DNA of 64,000 nt from Kalmusia sp. IMI 367209 (GCA_027946365.1 JAPEUQ010000014.1:1054001-1118000), one strand, 5' to 3'; positions 36,288 through 48,852 are shown, counted from the first letter of the stretch. Numbers and translations: made by a program. Notes: generated by a model not told the origin, from the letters alone.

Positions 36288-37900
36288 TCAGAAATAAAAC
36301 GCCTGAGATACAATACGAATACCAGGGAACCTTATCGCAACAGCAGCCTTCGTTCCCTCCTGCGTGACATCCCTCAACAGAGGATCATCTGTATCTCCCA
36401 ATCCACCATTGGCTACTGTGTCAATTCTGAAGCTCACATCCTGCATCACATAGGTGTAAGACCCTCCATTTTCCGGAAGCACCTTCATCGCGAACGCTCT
36501 CAATTTGTGCTATTGGTGCTATGACCATACTGTTCGGTGGCGGGGCACCGCCGAGGATTGGACTCTGAATCTCAAACCTGGGCCAAGGCAGTTTCAGATA
36601 CAGGACTGAGCTTTCCAGTTCTGGCGGGCATTGGTTGCGCCGGCGGGCGAATACGTCGTCAGTATAGTCCCTAAAACCGGTAACTTGGTCGCTGAACGCC
36701 CAGCACAGCCGGATCTCATCGCTTTCCTTGATATGCTCGCCGATGGTAGTGCAATCCTTTTTTCATCGCTCTCGGACATGCCAGGTTGGAATACACCCTG
36801 TTGGTGGCGGATAACCACCATGTGGGCTGAAGGCTTTGGGGGTGGGGCGTTAGGATTATTTTGTGTCGCTGGATCATTGTAGGGATTGGTGCAGAGAACT
36901 ACACAGACTCCTTGGGTGAGCTGAAACTTTTGTTTCAGCACGATGAATGAAGACACTGCGTGGTGTAAGTATGAACTTACGGCTTCACTAAAGGGCGCTA
37001 TGATTCTCCACTCCGTCTCGATGAATTCTTGGTCATATGCTGCCCCAAATTGAGATCGGCCAACTTTGCTATCCGCATAGCCAACAAGTACTGGAGCACG
37101 GATCCTGGTACCGTCAATTAGCCTGTCCATCCATTTTTGCTCTGGAAGCAATGTGCATCTGAAGGTACTTACGATCTTGGATTGAATAACGGCTTCTCTT
37201 CGGTGTGCTCTATCATAGGGCCTCAGAAGTTGCGCTCATCAATTGTCAACATTCTAGGGGTGGTGCTCAATCCAGGTAAGTAACCGAGGTAATATGCCGG
37301 GTCTCTAGCGTCACGCAAAGATAACCCGATCAAGGGTTGCAAGAGTCGGAAACGTACCATTACTTGACGGCTCGCGTCAAGTTCAATGTATATGCTCACT
37401 GCGGGTACAGCTTGAAGGAAGTAACTGCCAACTTCGGTGTAGCCAGGAATGGCGGCCAGTATGTCCGCTAGAGGTGCGAGCGCGTCTCTCTGGAAAAATT
37501 ATCAGTTGTGCTTCAAACATTGAAACAGTTTCATACAGCCAATGCTGCTTACATTAATGGCTCGCCAGAACTGATACTTGGCCACTGTTAGTCCCATGCA
37601 ACTGAACTGTCGTCGTTAGTCGTAGGAAAGAGACGGAAGGTCAGTCTCTAGATCACATACTTGTTAGCGAGAATTGTGTCGCCGCCCACAGCTTCCGCAA
37701 TGTTCCTCCCATTGGTTGTTCTATCCATATTGTTTATTGATGTGCCGTGCCCTTCCTCGGTTTCGTGCTTCATGCTGGCACCAACACCAAATGGGGTTGA
37801 AACGAAAACGCCAACAAGAACCTCAAATTGCTCCTTCTGTTCCTGATCTGAGGAATTGGTCAGGGACTTGATAACCCTAACTGACAGCAGACGCCCTCCA
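36288..37900 (-). pseudogene. MACPF-like (perforin-fold) gene, broken
   Basis: Exon-like blocks on the minus strand resemble the second half of fungal MACPF-type proteins, a pore-forming fold. Blocks in order: TPFGVGASMKHE and EAVGGDTILAN (37850-37660), a block ending YLPGLSTTPRML (about 37600-37250), IRAPVLVGYADSKVG (37100), CVVLCTNPYNDPATQ (36900), and a C-terminal region with GGSYTYVMQDVSFRID. The frame shifts at a run of six T (A on the coding strand) at 36758-36763 and again near 36510. No start codon or signature Y-G-x-x-Y motif is found at its 5' end, which abuts a plus-strand gene of the same kind. Assignment to MACPF rests on pattern memory, so moderate. Confidence 0.5.
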
Positions 37901-37984
37901 AGGATGGGGTTTTAACAAAACAAATGACCTTAGTAGCCCTCAGACCTTTGACATGAAGAGATGGCCATATCTGACCCTTCTAGG

Positions 37985-39328
37985 AGGGAATCGTCGAGAT
38001 ATCTGGAAAGACTAGCTCTGTGAATGAAAGAAAGATCAAAGCCTCCGATCTCAACGTTATCGTGTCCGTGAAGGTACGATATTTTCAATTACTACCCAGC
38101 CACATCGCTAACGTACGCTGCAGGTCGTAAACCAGACCACTACGCTCATCGACGACTGCAAGTTCAAGCCCATCACGGACGTTCGGCCAGGATCTCAGCG
38201 ATTCAATGAGGTTTATGGGGACAGCTACATCTCAAGTATAGAATCTTCAGCCCTTACTATAGATTCTATGTGTGTGCTGAGTGTCCCTAGGTTTTATTGA
38301 GGGTGGAGAATTTACTGAGATCGTTTCCATGAGAGTTCTAGGTATAAGCAAAGTCGACAAAGTCTCATCATCGTGGGTACTCTTGTTCATCTACTTCTGT
38401 ACTCATTCAATTATGCTTACCATTATATTACTAGTATCAAGAGTTGGGTGAGCTCTGGCACCAAGGTGTTCACCATGGACAACATGGACTTTGCCCTAGA
38501 TACTTCCGGAAGTGAAAGTCTGAAGGACACTGAGACAACAATCTCTGTAAATTGGATGGGTGGCGGTCAGATGAAAGAAAGTATGCTACTGTTTATGTAT
38601 CTTAATATGAGGATGCTGAGAGGAGATAGCCGACAAACCTTGGGATATGGATTCCGTGTACGCCTCAGCGGCAGCATTCCCTGCTCATGTATCTCAATGC
38701 CCACAGAGAACCTGGTGGGAGCCTACCATATGCTGGTTTTTACGCGAAGTAGCTGACCATCTCTAGGGCAATCTTTACCAAGTATAAAGCGAATCGCAGC
38801 TTTGTTGAGTGGTCACAGGCCAAGGCATTCACCCCGTTGGAATATGACAATATGAGTAGCTTCACGGGAGAACTTTTCGAGAACTTTATGGAGTACAAAC
38901 AACTCTTGAAGCTTGTTGCAGATATCTTCCAAAACAGAGACCACTACACTGTTCAGGACGATAAGCCCAACGCCATCTCTACGGATGTTCCTACACTGAT
39001 AGCTGTACGAGCCGCGCTCCGGAACGAGATGATCAAGATTGTGGAAGCTGTTGACATCCTTGTTCCGGTTAGCTTTAGCCTTACCAATGTCATTCTCAAC
39101 TGGGCTATTACCTGGGGTGATACTATGATAAGCAACGACACTGTCAAAATGAACATCTACAGGAAGGCTCAGGCACGCGAAAAGCTCCATCTAGGCAATG
39201 AGCTCTTTGGCGGTGATTCCATGGAGGGGATTGTAAAGACATGTGCGATATATTTTCAACTCGATTGGTACAAGCCCACGCAAGCTGCCTATGGAAGAGA
39301 ACATGAGGGAATGTTGGTCACTGGGTGA
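37985..39328 (+). pseudogene. MACPF-signature protein gene, 5' end missing or frameshifted
   Basis: An exon series starts after an acceptor near 37991 and reads VNQTTTLIDDCKFKP, then across an intron YGDSYIS-SFIEGGEF. That matches the MACPF signature Y-G-x-x-[FY]-x6-G-G, with Asp-Ser in place of the usual Thr-His. Further exons give FTMDNMDFALDTSGS, PAHVSQCPQRTWAIF and a helical C-terminus (FMEYKQLLKLVADIFQN) ending LVTG at 39328. Four introns are canonical. The fifth junction, at GGG 38375-38377, is out of phase by one base, and no initiating ATG was found. It may be a real gene with one assembly error and an unrecognised first exon, or a pseudogene. It is divergent from the broken MACPF-like gene at its left. 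Confidence 0.5.
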
Positions 39329-40404
39329 TAAGACACGAAGGCCGGGTGACTAGGCGTTATTATCTGCTCATCACTCTAATGATTCAGAGGATGCATCACC
39401 TTGTTGTTCACTAATATTGCTGAAAAATAAATTGTTACTTTTCCTTGCCTGTACACGGTCTCTTGCGGATTTCTGAGAGCAAACTTCAGTAGTCAGCACT
39501 ATTCCCTCACCACGCTACACGCCCCCCGCACTGAATGTTGAGCCTGAAAAGACAACCTTCTTGTTCGGACACGGGCGTCGCCGTATACTAGAATACCAAT
39601 ATCGACGGAGTACTAATGGCTATTGCTATATTGCTTACTTAGGGTTGTGTAATCACACGAGAACGCGCATGCCGCTAATCCGAAAACACTTTTTTCTTTC
39701 TTCCTCAGCGGGTCTGGCGAGATCATAGTTGAAGCGCCTTGAATGTCGTTATTGTATTAATGTGAAGGGTGTCGTGCAATATGCGGTGAATACTATTAAC
39801 ACCGAGTATGAAGAGCCGAGTTCGGACGAAGTACGTCGGAGAAAGGGGTGTAGACAGTATGTAGCATCTTACCACATCGTTTACAGATCAATGCACGCAC
39901 TCAATTTTAGTTGAGTGACGCTTCGTTGAGAGTGTGCATGAAGGTAGCCCTCATAGGTTGGGTATAAACTCTAGAGCATGAATATAGTGGAGTATGTGTG
40001 GATGACTCGGGTCTTGTCAATTGATAGCTGAGCATACTCAGCTGTGGGTGGACCTCCGTAAAACAATCATCAATCAGAAGAGGTCGGGATTAATTGACGA
40101 TCATCATGTTCAGCGGAAGAGGCTATTCAAACAAACTAGCGTTTTAGGGGCAACTCAACCGGAAAACCAGCTAATGTCCTTATTTGGCAGAATTTTGCGA
40201 TATTAGATCAAAACAGCTTTCTGAAGAGGAATTTGCAGCCAGAAGCGTACTCCAATACAACCTCCCGAGTATATTTAAGCTCAAAAGATGCCATCGTGAG
40301 CTCAGTCAATAAATGTATCATTTTTTCCATCTTTCAATCCTCCACAGCTTGTTGCAAGCATCAGGTACTTCTCCAAGTCCTATCATTCTGTAATATAACC
40401 AACA
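39329..40404. other. Intergenic
   Basis: AT-rich, no frame with recognisable content. Frames of about 60 codons at 39729 and 40021 have no motif. Confidence 0.45.
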
Positions 40405-42275
40405 ATGCGCGCGAAACCCGATCAGTCGCGCTGGCCAACATTCATCCTCCATGTTCCCGATTGGACTATCCACCGCTTCGCTGACAAGGAAAAGACTTAT
40501 GGGATGACAAAATTGGAGCATGGAGATATGGTGTTATTCCCTATGCCTGGGGTAAATGGTACGACAAAGAGAAGTGGTATAGCAGCGATAAAGACATGGC
40601 TAGTAGCTATAAAGACATGTTTAGGGTCATCCACAACGTGGAATATCTTACGTTTGCAGCCACAATCGACTAGCAAGATCGATGGGTTTTCCCGTTTTTG
40701 AAAAATGCCAATGAAAAGAATGTTCCTCCATTCACTATCGAGGAGAAGAAGACAGCTATCAAAGCCTTGGGGCAAAGGTATGTCTGGTGGGACTGGGCCT
40801 GTAACGTACAAGGCAATAACCTCGAGAGAGCATTGGAACAGTACGGCGCGAATAGAGCTACAGCACGAGCTGTACTGCAGTCAATTGAGGTAAATAAGAT
40901 GCGAGACGTCTATTCATATTCCGTCGGCGGGTTTCTCTGGCTCCATGAAATGTCATGGACCAGCAATAGTAAACAAAAGGAGGTAGCGTTCGATACGCAC
41001 TTGACTTGGTCACGAAGATGCGTGGTCGACAGGTCCCGCGGAGTTTGAAGTCGGTCGAGGAATTTTACAATCAGCTTGTTTATATGCAGAAAACGCAGGC
41101 TAGCTTGGTCTCCGTGTGGTCGTTCTAGGACGGAATTTGTCTCCATCGTCCAGAGCGTATACTTCCCAACGGCGCGACGCGAATACCTATTTTTGATCAT
41201 AAAGGCAATCCTATACCAAGCTTACTAACGATGGGGGTGCCTCTGGCGATTACGTTGAAGACAGTGCGAATTTTGCGACTAGCATTGTCGGTGAAAATGC
41301 GGATGCGCTGCAGCGGAAGGCTCTCGAGATACCCGAAGTGAGCGCTACTCCTTTCGCAGAATGTTGTTACAAGGACGGACCCAAAGCGCGTGAACTAATG
41401 AGCAAGATGATTGGTAAGTGCAAGCCTGGCTAAGCTAAAATTCTCTGACCACTATAGCGACGGGGTTCACGTCTTACCACTACGACAACCCTCTTGGACT
41501 GTTGGTATCCAAGTGGGCACGCTCACTGGCATCAGAGAAATGAAGTAGTGAATCTGATAGGACGGCACGTGCGCTCATCGGTGCCCTGGCCGTGGACATG
41601 GGTACCCAGGTTTTGCTAGACACTGCGAAGGCAAAGCAAGACGTCGTGGTGAACATGGACCCTAACTCAAGTCAGGAGTCAAAAGACCAAGAAGGTGATA
41701 AGGCTGAATGTAAAGTGTTCAAACTCGCATTTCGAAGGCATTGATTGCTGGTTATAGCTGGCGGATGCTGCTGCATGCAAGAGGTGGAGATACATTCAAA
41801 GCATCAAAAAACACATGGTGGACGCAATTTACGGAAGCGCCGTGGCCTACGCCAACCTTGAACAGTAGGACCGCCCTGGAACTGTCGCTTACACGAAGCT
41901 CGATTCTACTGAATTGGCGCAGCCAAATGGCAAACTTGGTAGCAGAATGGTGCTCCTTCCTTTTGAGAAATGCGGAGCCACACGCAATCCCGTTCGCGTG
42001 GCCCGCACTCGCTGCTTTATCCTTTCCGACTTTGACGACTCCAAAGCTATACGCACCGCCAATATCCGCGACGTGGGGAAATTTGAAACTTTGTACGAAA
42101 GCGCTTTGATTCCGTTCGACAAGGATCTCGAAATCTCGAAATCGAGTACCTATCCCTAGAGCTGCTAGCGTTCGTACCGCTTAATGACGATGAAGCAGTG
42201 CAAGAGATGGGCTTTTCTTATATGATACGAAAGTCGAATTCAGAACAGAGTTTAGCTAATTCTTGTGGCGTTGTC
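40405..42275 (+). pseudogene. HET-like protein gene, multiply broken
   Basis: The start reads FILHVPDWTIHRFADKEK. After a one-base shift in a run of four A (40509-40512) it continues GAWRYGVIPYAWGKWYD and RYVWWDWACNVQGNN, a variant of the HET-domain blocks (aLSYxWG and WxDxxCIxQ), then VGGFLWLHEMSW. In-frame TAG codons occur at 40671, 41126 and 41866, each explained by one C-to-T change in CAG. Later blocks are FYNQLVYMQKTQASLVSVW, a GT-AG intron at about 41414-41458, DTAKAKQDVVVNMDPNS and LLPFEKCGATRNPVR. The length suggests a former protein of 550-600 residues. The HET relation is judged from the spacing of aromatic motifs and is moderate; gene decay is certain. Confidence 0.6.
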
Positions 42276-42662
42276 TTAGCTTGCACAGTCACTCTTTTGT
42301 TGTTCAAGTTTGCGCAGCCAGTCGTTACTATTGGGATGTATGGATCTGTAATCGATCGAGTAAGCGCAACGTCGTCTCTCTGGCATTTTGGTGTTTAAGT
42401 AGCTTCTTAGTCTAGTCTAGCCATTTCCTGTCAACTCTTTTTCGGAAGGACTTCTGATGCAATAGCCATTCACTGAGTCTTGACATGCTAGCTTCGGCCA
42501 TACGGAACTGAACCGTCGATCGTGTACCTTTCGGCTCGAGAGTTACTCCATCGTTGCCTACTGGGCCACACACTTATCTAACATATTGCCTAATAGTTCA
42601 ACAAAGGGAAGGCTTGACGAGAACAATCGTTAATATAAATAGTATACGTTTTCTCTATGGTA
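42276..42662. other. Intergenic
   Basis: Between the HET-like relic and the 3' end of the Mid2-like gene. Nothing recognised. Confidence 0.45.
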
Positions 42663-43772
42663 TTATTTCCCTGGCAATTCATGACGTCCATTGCCATGGG
42701 CCTCCCCTCCGAGTTCTGCCCTTGTTTGTGTGTTTGAGCCAGTCATATACTGCTGCATCACCGGCACTGGATAGTGACCCCACCCAGTTCCACCGTATCC
42801 AGTCCCTTGAGCTGTGCTCTGTGAAGTCAAGTCAGGTTTGCCCATTTGTTCTCCGTATCCTTGCGCACTCTGTGCGGTAGCAGGAGCATTTTTCCCAGGT
42901 CGTCTCAAGTAAAGGATGGCTGCAATGATGACTAAGGCGGCTGCGGCGACGGCACCGATGCCGATGCCTGCTTTTGCACCGGTGGAGAGTCCAGAGTCGG
43001 AACCTGGCTGGGCGCCACTGGTAGTCGCAGTGGACGACCCTTCAGTGGGAGAGATTCCAGTTGAAGTAGAACTTGACGAAGTTTGCTTCAAACCCTCTGA
43101 ACCCCCCGTTCCTGTTGTGAACGGGCCTCCAGAATCCGCTGACATTGACCCTGTGTCTTCTGTCGTAGTAAGGGTGGAAGAAGTGGCGACGGTCGTCTTA
43201 ATTGCAAGTGTGGTCTGGCGCATGCTATCCGTGGTGTGCTCTGTTGGCATTGCCTGCGTTGTGCTTGTATCTGACTTCTTGAGAATACGAAAACTGACAG
43301 AGGAGACACTCAGAGGAGTGTTCCAATCGTACGTCGCTGCCGTGGAACTGACGGGCCGCTCGAGGCGATATAAGAAAACGCCTCCGCAAGAGTCAATGAC
43401 GTTGTCCGAGAGGTCGACTGTCCAGGCCCAGGTTCCTCCGGCTGAGGAATCAACGTCCGCTACAGCCTCCATCAGTCAATTGAACATGAGTGGGTTGCCA
43501 ATGGATATAGAAGCATAGTTACCAGCAAGCAATTTATTGAAGCTCTCATCGAGGCCGGAAGTTATCCATAGCGAGGCATGACCCTTTGCATCTAAAACCT
43601 TGACAGGCTCGTTTTCCAGGCCGACTAGCCATGCAAAGTCGTGAATATCACCTTGTCGTACGTTATTGCCCGGCGCGACTTCTCCCAGGTCACCATCTGG
43701 AACTGTAAAAGCCCACTGTGCGAATGCTAGCCTCAAAAATCCGAGGAAGAAGAATAAAGCTGCGATGAACAT
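42663..43772 (-). CDS. Mid2-like single-span cell-surface protein
   Basis: Type I membrane protein of 348 residues from two exons (43772-43523, 43459-42663). A signal peptide (MFIAALFFFLGFLRLAFA) leads a globular N-terminal domain with GGTWAWTVDLSDNVIDSCGG, then about 90 residues of Ser/Thr-rich stalk likely to be O-mannosylated, one transmembrane helix (AGIGIGAVAAAALVIIAAIL) followed at once by a stop-transfer LRRPGK, and a Gly/Gln-rich cytosolic tail. This layout matches fungal wall-stress-sensor-like proteins of the Mid2 type, which relay cell-wall damage; the extracellular domain lacks a WSC Cys pattern. The gene is intact although both neighbours are pseudogenes. Function is inferred from architecture only. 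Confidence 0.75.
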
Positions 43773-44165
43773 GTCTGAGAGGTTTGCAGCAAACCAGGCA
43801 AGGCTGAGAGAAGTTCGCCGTTTTCACCAGGGGAAATGGAGACTATATGAAAAGCCCCGCGGGACGGTTTGGTTTCGCAGCCTGATTGCATTTTCTAGCC
43901 TGCCAAGACGAGACAATCGAAAGATGACGGACGTTGATAGGCTCAGACGGAGAAGGCTGCGGCGCAAACCCGATGCAGCCCCCAAAAGGTCCGAATACGG
44001 ACGAATAGCAGGCTTAGATGGGAAAGGGATCTCCACGGGCACCAGCCAGCGTGCTTCAGCATTGCGGACCTTACTGCACGTAAGCAGGAGGCGTCCATAT
44101 TAAAGGTACGCCCGTACGTTACCCGTGCCGCAAGATTTATCGTCTATTACGCCCGAGGCTACCTC
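43773..44165. other. Intergenic
   Basis: Probable promoter of the Mid2-like gene. The plus-strand frame at 43666-44103 overlaps that gene's signal-peptide exon and is not credible. Confidence 0.45.
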
Positions 44166-46392
44166 TTACCCACGGAAGTTTTCGACAGCCCGCTTCCATA
44201 CCTTATTCAAAACTAGAAGCATATTCTTTGTGTAAAACATCTTACACTCCGCTTCCTCCCACACAAACTGCAATGGAATCTCCACCCTTCCTGACCGCGT
44301 TGCGCCCATTCGTACTGATGACCGCCGGATCAGCGAGTGCGGCTGCAACAGCCACTCTGTTCCGCACATTTGGCAGATCTTAGGCCAACTTCGCGAGACC
44401 AGAGGTATTGAAGGCTGCGATATCGGACACTGAAGAATTGGAAATAAGCTCGCCTGCAAACTTGGCCCAAGGACCTAGCTGGAAGAATCCAAGCTGGAGT
44501 GCACCTTTTATAACCGTTGGAGCGGTGACGGGATTCTTGTGCGGAGCGTGGATAATGGTAATGGTATGTATATCAGCGGTTGTGTAGAGATATTCGTGGA
44601 AGATCGCCCAAGAAGAGGCGCATGCATAGTCCTCAAGCTTACTTCGCGTTAGTTTTGTCAAACAATAGAATGGCGCGTGTCAAGAACTTACAATTACAAT
44701 GTTTTCTGTGGTGAAGGGTTGATACATTGTCACATTCGTGTTGCTTAGATAATCCAAAATTGACAGACCACCACCGTAGCCTTGGATCTGCTCGTCATTG
44801 AGCTACTGATAGGTGAGAAAAACGAAGGAAACTGGTTCCGGAGCTAGATCTAGGATATACATTATCGTAAAAGGTTTGGGTGAAGTTGGCGTAATCGTGT
44901 TGTAGCGGCCCGAACATTACACCGAAGTCTTTATAGAACCACCCGTTTCTTAAGGCATATAGTGTGGTCTGCCATGTGATCTGCCATGTACAACTGAACT
45001 CTATAGTATTAATACCTTGTTAATTCCTCCCTCTTTCAGATGGCCCACCTCGAGGTATTTGTCCACGATATAGCCGAGTTCATGGTACATTTCATTGACG
45101 GAAAGGTTAAGACCAAGCGAAGGCTCAAGGGCAGGAAACAATTGCTTGAAGATGTCGGTAGTGACGCAGCTATATCCGCCTCCTTTGCTTCGCAAATCCA
45201 TTATAAGCCTCTTCTCCCCCTGCACCTTGCTTTTAGAAATGAACTTGCGAACCACAGCCGAGAATTCGAGGGGGCGACCATAATCAAGGGACGAGTCTAA
45301 AGCTGAAAGCGTCAAGGACGGGACCACAAATGTAGGAATCGTAAGAACCGCAACATCGTCGTATCCCGTATCATTGAGGTAGTAGCCCGAGATTGCATCA
45401 CAAGAGTGCTTAATACTGAATACGGGTAGCTAGTAAGTGTTGGTGGACGTTGCGACATTATCGAAGAAGGCCCGCCACTGGTCGGGGTCGCGGTCGAAGA
45501 TTTGAGTGTTTCTTCCGCTGAGCCGGTACGAGATTAGTCGAAAAAAGCCTCGCCGCTATGCACACCAACAAAGTCTTTTGGAACGATTGTGATATCCGCA
45601 AATGTTCTAGTCGTGCCATTTGCGTAAGCAAACTATGTTGGTCCATCGTACATGCCTGAGGAATAAACCTATGAGCATTCTCGTCACTGATCGCAAGACC
45701 AGCAGGGGGTCACGAAGCTGGAGCTGTACCTAGCGTCGTCATCGGAAAAGCCAGCGTTCTTAGTGAAATGTTGCAAGTACTTGACGGGATCGATCCTATT
45801 AATGCATTCGATTGGTGTGGGCTCATAACCGGAGCCGTTCGAGGCGCGAATAACATCTGAGTAACTGTATATTTTCGGCAGGGCCCTGTCCGTCCTCAGA
45901 TACCTCTACAAGTTGAGTGTCCGGATCTCTCGTGAAACATAGAACGTTTGCCAAGATGTAAGCTGCAAGCATAAGATGAGAATTATGGGTCGAGCGAATG
46001 AACTCAAATATGTTGGACTAACGTTATATTCATCTGTATAACCCCATCTGTATAGCCTCCAGCCCCTAGTTTGCTTTTGATGTAGAGCCCTTTCAGGAAA
46101 TTAACAGGTCATAGCTCCGAGCCAGGTGGAGGATTTTTGTGATGCCGGAGCGTCGGTTGCTATTGTAAGTAGAATCTTCGTCGATCAGATCCGAGTCGCC
46201 CTTCTAGTCCACTGGAACAGTCATGAGACAATCATAGGCAAGTTTTGCTGGAGCAGCAATGGCGGGACACTTTTGACCTATGAATTGATCGCTAAGTGCT
46301 GCGCATGGCTCAGTGAGCGGAGTTGGAGATGAGCATACAGGTACAAAAGTTATTGCAGTAGTGAGGACGTGGTGAGATATGGTCTGCAGCAT
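44166..46392 (-). pseudogene. S41-family (tail-specific type) peptidase gene, broken
   Basis: The ATG at 46392 opens a signal peptide (MLQTISHHVLTTAITFVPV) and the family's N-terminal PCAALSDQFIGQ block, soon stopped by TAG at 46204 (within LMTVPVD-KGDSDLID). Further blocks are FADITIVPKDFVGVHSGEAF, a shift at a run of six A at 45541-45546 (T on the coding strand), YRLSGRNTQIFDRDPDQW, IMDLRSKGGGYSCV (the GGG core), YACASSWAIFHEYL where the catalytic Ser is retained, and the C-terminal VEIPLQFVWEEAECKMFYTK in yet another frame. The order and spacing follow fungal secreted S41 proteases of about 700 residues. With at least one nonsense codon and two shifts it is a pseudogene. Confidence 0.7.
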
Positions 46393-47101
46393 AGATAAGG
46401 ACAGATATGCAAAGTGGAGAGGTTAGCTAGATTTGATGTGAGATATTTTGCACCTGAAATCGTATATTTCTATATTCTGCTTACAATACATTTATTCCAA
46501 ACGCGTAATAAGGCTTGAAGCTGATAAGAAGCCCGCAATCTTCGTCATGCTGTCGAAGCAATGAGGCTTTCTGCGGAAATAGCTTGATCTAAAATTATAG
46601 TCATTATATGATTAGTGTAATTGGCGGCTGAGATGAGATTTCTTATTGCAGTCCATATCTGCGGCACCCCCTTACCTGCTGTCTGCTGCTGATCTGCTAG
46701 CACGCGTAGGGATCTTTTCGATGACCTCATTATTTCTTTTGAACAGTGTATATGTGCGATGAAAAGATTCAGGGTAGGAACGGTGTTCAGCTATTGAAAC
46801 AAGCGGCAGTGTTGCCAAACGGAGAAGATGAGAGAGGCGGTGATTGCTTATGTGACGTTCTGTGGCTCAAAGCGGTTTAGGCTCGCAAATGCGCACCTAA
46901 GCTGTTAAAAACTCCACACGTCAGTCATCCTGGCGCGATATCCCTGCTGCGACAATCTTGCTTATGATATTCTGTCAGCTGAGCATGTCGCACATGTCGT
47001 CCCAGATATCAACTCAAAGGTCCTGCGAGGCGCAACATCGCATATGATACCTCAAAGTGGCAATATCTATCTAACAATCATTTATACTTGTGAGGGTTTT
47101 C
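46393..47101. other. Spacer between relic belt and terpene cluster
   Basis: Divergent interval between the S41 relic and the first cluster regulator. No coding frame is supported. It marks the left boundary of the intact gene set. Confidence 0.5.
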
Positions 47102-48852
47102 ATGGCGAGAACCAAGACAAGCGGTCGATGCGACAAGTGTAGGCAGCGGAAGGTGAGAGTACGTTGATACCCATAGGATACTAAAATGATTGCATACATT
47201 TAACGGTGTTACAGTGCGATGAAAAATGGCCGGTATGCGGACAATGTTTGAAAGGTCAAAGAAACTGCGGCGGTCCACCAAAGAAAGATATATTATTCGC
47301 CGAGCCGAGAAACGAATCATCCTTTGGGCAAACCAGGGGTGCAGTTCAACCCATCTTGCAAGCGTCGAAGTCTTCCACAAGCAGCCAAAGAAACGATGAC
47401 GGCAGGAATCTATACATGATGACACTGTCTTCCAATAAGCTTCATAATGGTGTAGAAATGAAGAAGTTCCGCCTGCTTGAGTTAGAAACCAAGGGTACTT
47501 CGTACAGCAGACACGCACGAAAGATGGCCCCCTTACGTCCTAGCTTATCACTATCATCCAACGAGAGGCTATCTACTAGGCTGCATTCTGCGTTAGACTT
47601 CGCCACTAACGCAAAGATACACAGCCATGGAATGGTTCTCCGAGAGCTTCTCGGTAGATTCGGGACTAGCGCAGCCTTGGATAACGCGACCCTATGTTTG
47701 CTGTCATCGCATGAAGCCGTTGTACGAGGGGATGACATATCCGCCTGTTTCGATACGAGGCAGTATGTAAAAGCCCTTCGTAGCATACAACGAGCCATAA
47801 ATAATCCCGCTGATCAGTATTCGACAACCACATTGGCCGCTATATCAGTCATGTGGAGACTTGAATCCACCTTCTATCGCATCAATGGCATGAAAACCAG
47901 TAACCAGGATGTACATGGCCGCGCTATGGCAAAATTCTTGGTGCGACGCGGGCTTCCCGATGGATCGGACCCTCTGGAGTTTCTTCTCTTTGTAGAGTGT
48001 GTCGTCGGCGACGTACAAGCCAGTCTGATGGCCATTCGACCTTCAACATTCGACACGCCAGAATGGGCAGCTGCATTTGCACGTTTGAAAAGTCGCAATA
48101 TTGTGTCAAATCTGCACTGGCAACTAATGCGAGCGTTCGTCGAATGGCCTGGTTTTAGACACGATATCATAGCACTCAGAGCCACACCAGAAGACCGTAC
48201 AGGCTTAGCTAACAGTATCCTGAGGCGCCTCATTGCTACTGCTGCCCGACTTGAGGTTATTTCGTGCACTCTAGTATGGCTGCTATCCGAGCCACAGGTG
48301 TGCGCGACCATTTCCTCGTCTTTCGGTGATCCTCTCGTTCCAATGGTATACCACTTCAAAAACGTTGACGTTGCCGTGGTTGCAGCCTACCACTGCTTTT
48401 ACAGCGTCATGGTTTATGGGATGATCGAGTCTGTGAACGGTCAGCTCCCCAAATCACGACAAGATGGTGACGCACCAACACTGCTGGCATATTATACTCC
48501 AGATCCTCCAGCGCCTGGTACTAGTAGACTCTTCACTTTATCAGAACATTTCAGTTTCCCGCTTCCCGCCTCTTTTCTCACCCGTCTTGGCCTCGAAAGC
48601 ATGAAACTGAGCCGAAGGGTCTGGATGATGTACGAGCAAGTACAAATCTGGAAGCCGATTGGTTGTCTCTTCTTCTTGAATGCTCTGAAAGCGACGTACC
48701 CGTGGGCGGACACTGTAGCCCTGAAAGAATGGGTGTTGCTAGCCACAAACAATATTGAGGACTTTCTGCCTGTGGAAAGCCGGTGGACACATGAAACTGT
48801 TGAAATTTGGTGCAAAGCTTGGATTGGCGAGTCTGTGGAGGATGTAGCGTGA
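47102..48852 (+). CDS. Zn2Cys6 transcription factor (cluster regulator candidate)
   Basis: Two exons (47102-47158, 47215-48852) give 564 residues. The intron splits the zinc cluster: RCDKCRQRKVR joins CDEKWPVCGQCLKGQRNC, giving C-x2-C-x6-C-x6-C-x2-C-x6-C at residues 10-39. The alternative donor seven bases upstream would remove the conserved Val-Arg before the third Cys and was rejected. The rest fits the fungal-specific regulatory domain, including LLGRFGTSAALDNATLCLL and YVKALRSIQRAINNP. It binds DNA in the nucleus. Its place at the left edge of the terpene cluster suggests it controls it, but such regulators can also sit beside clusters by chance. Confidence 0.9.
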
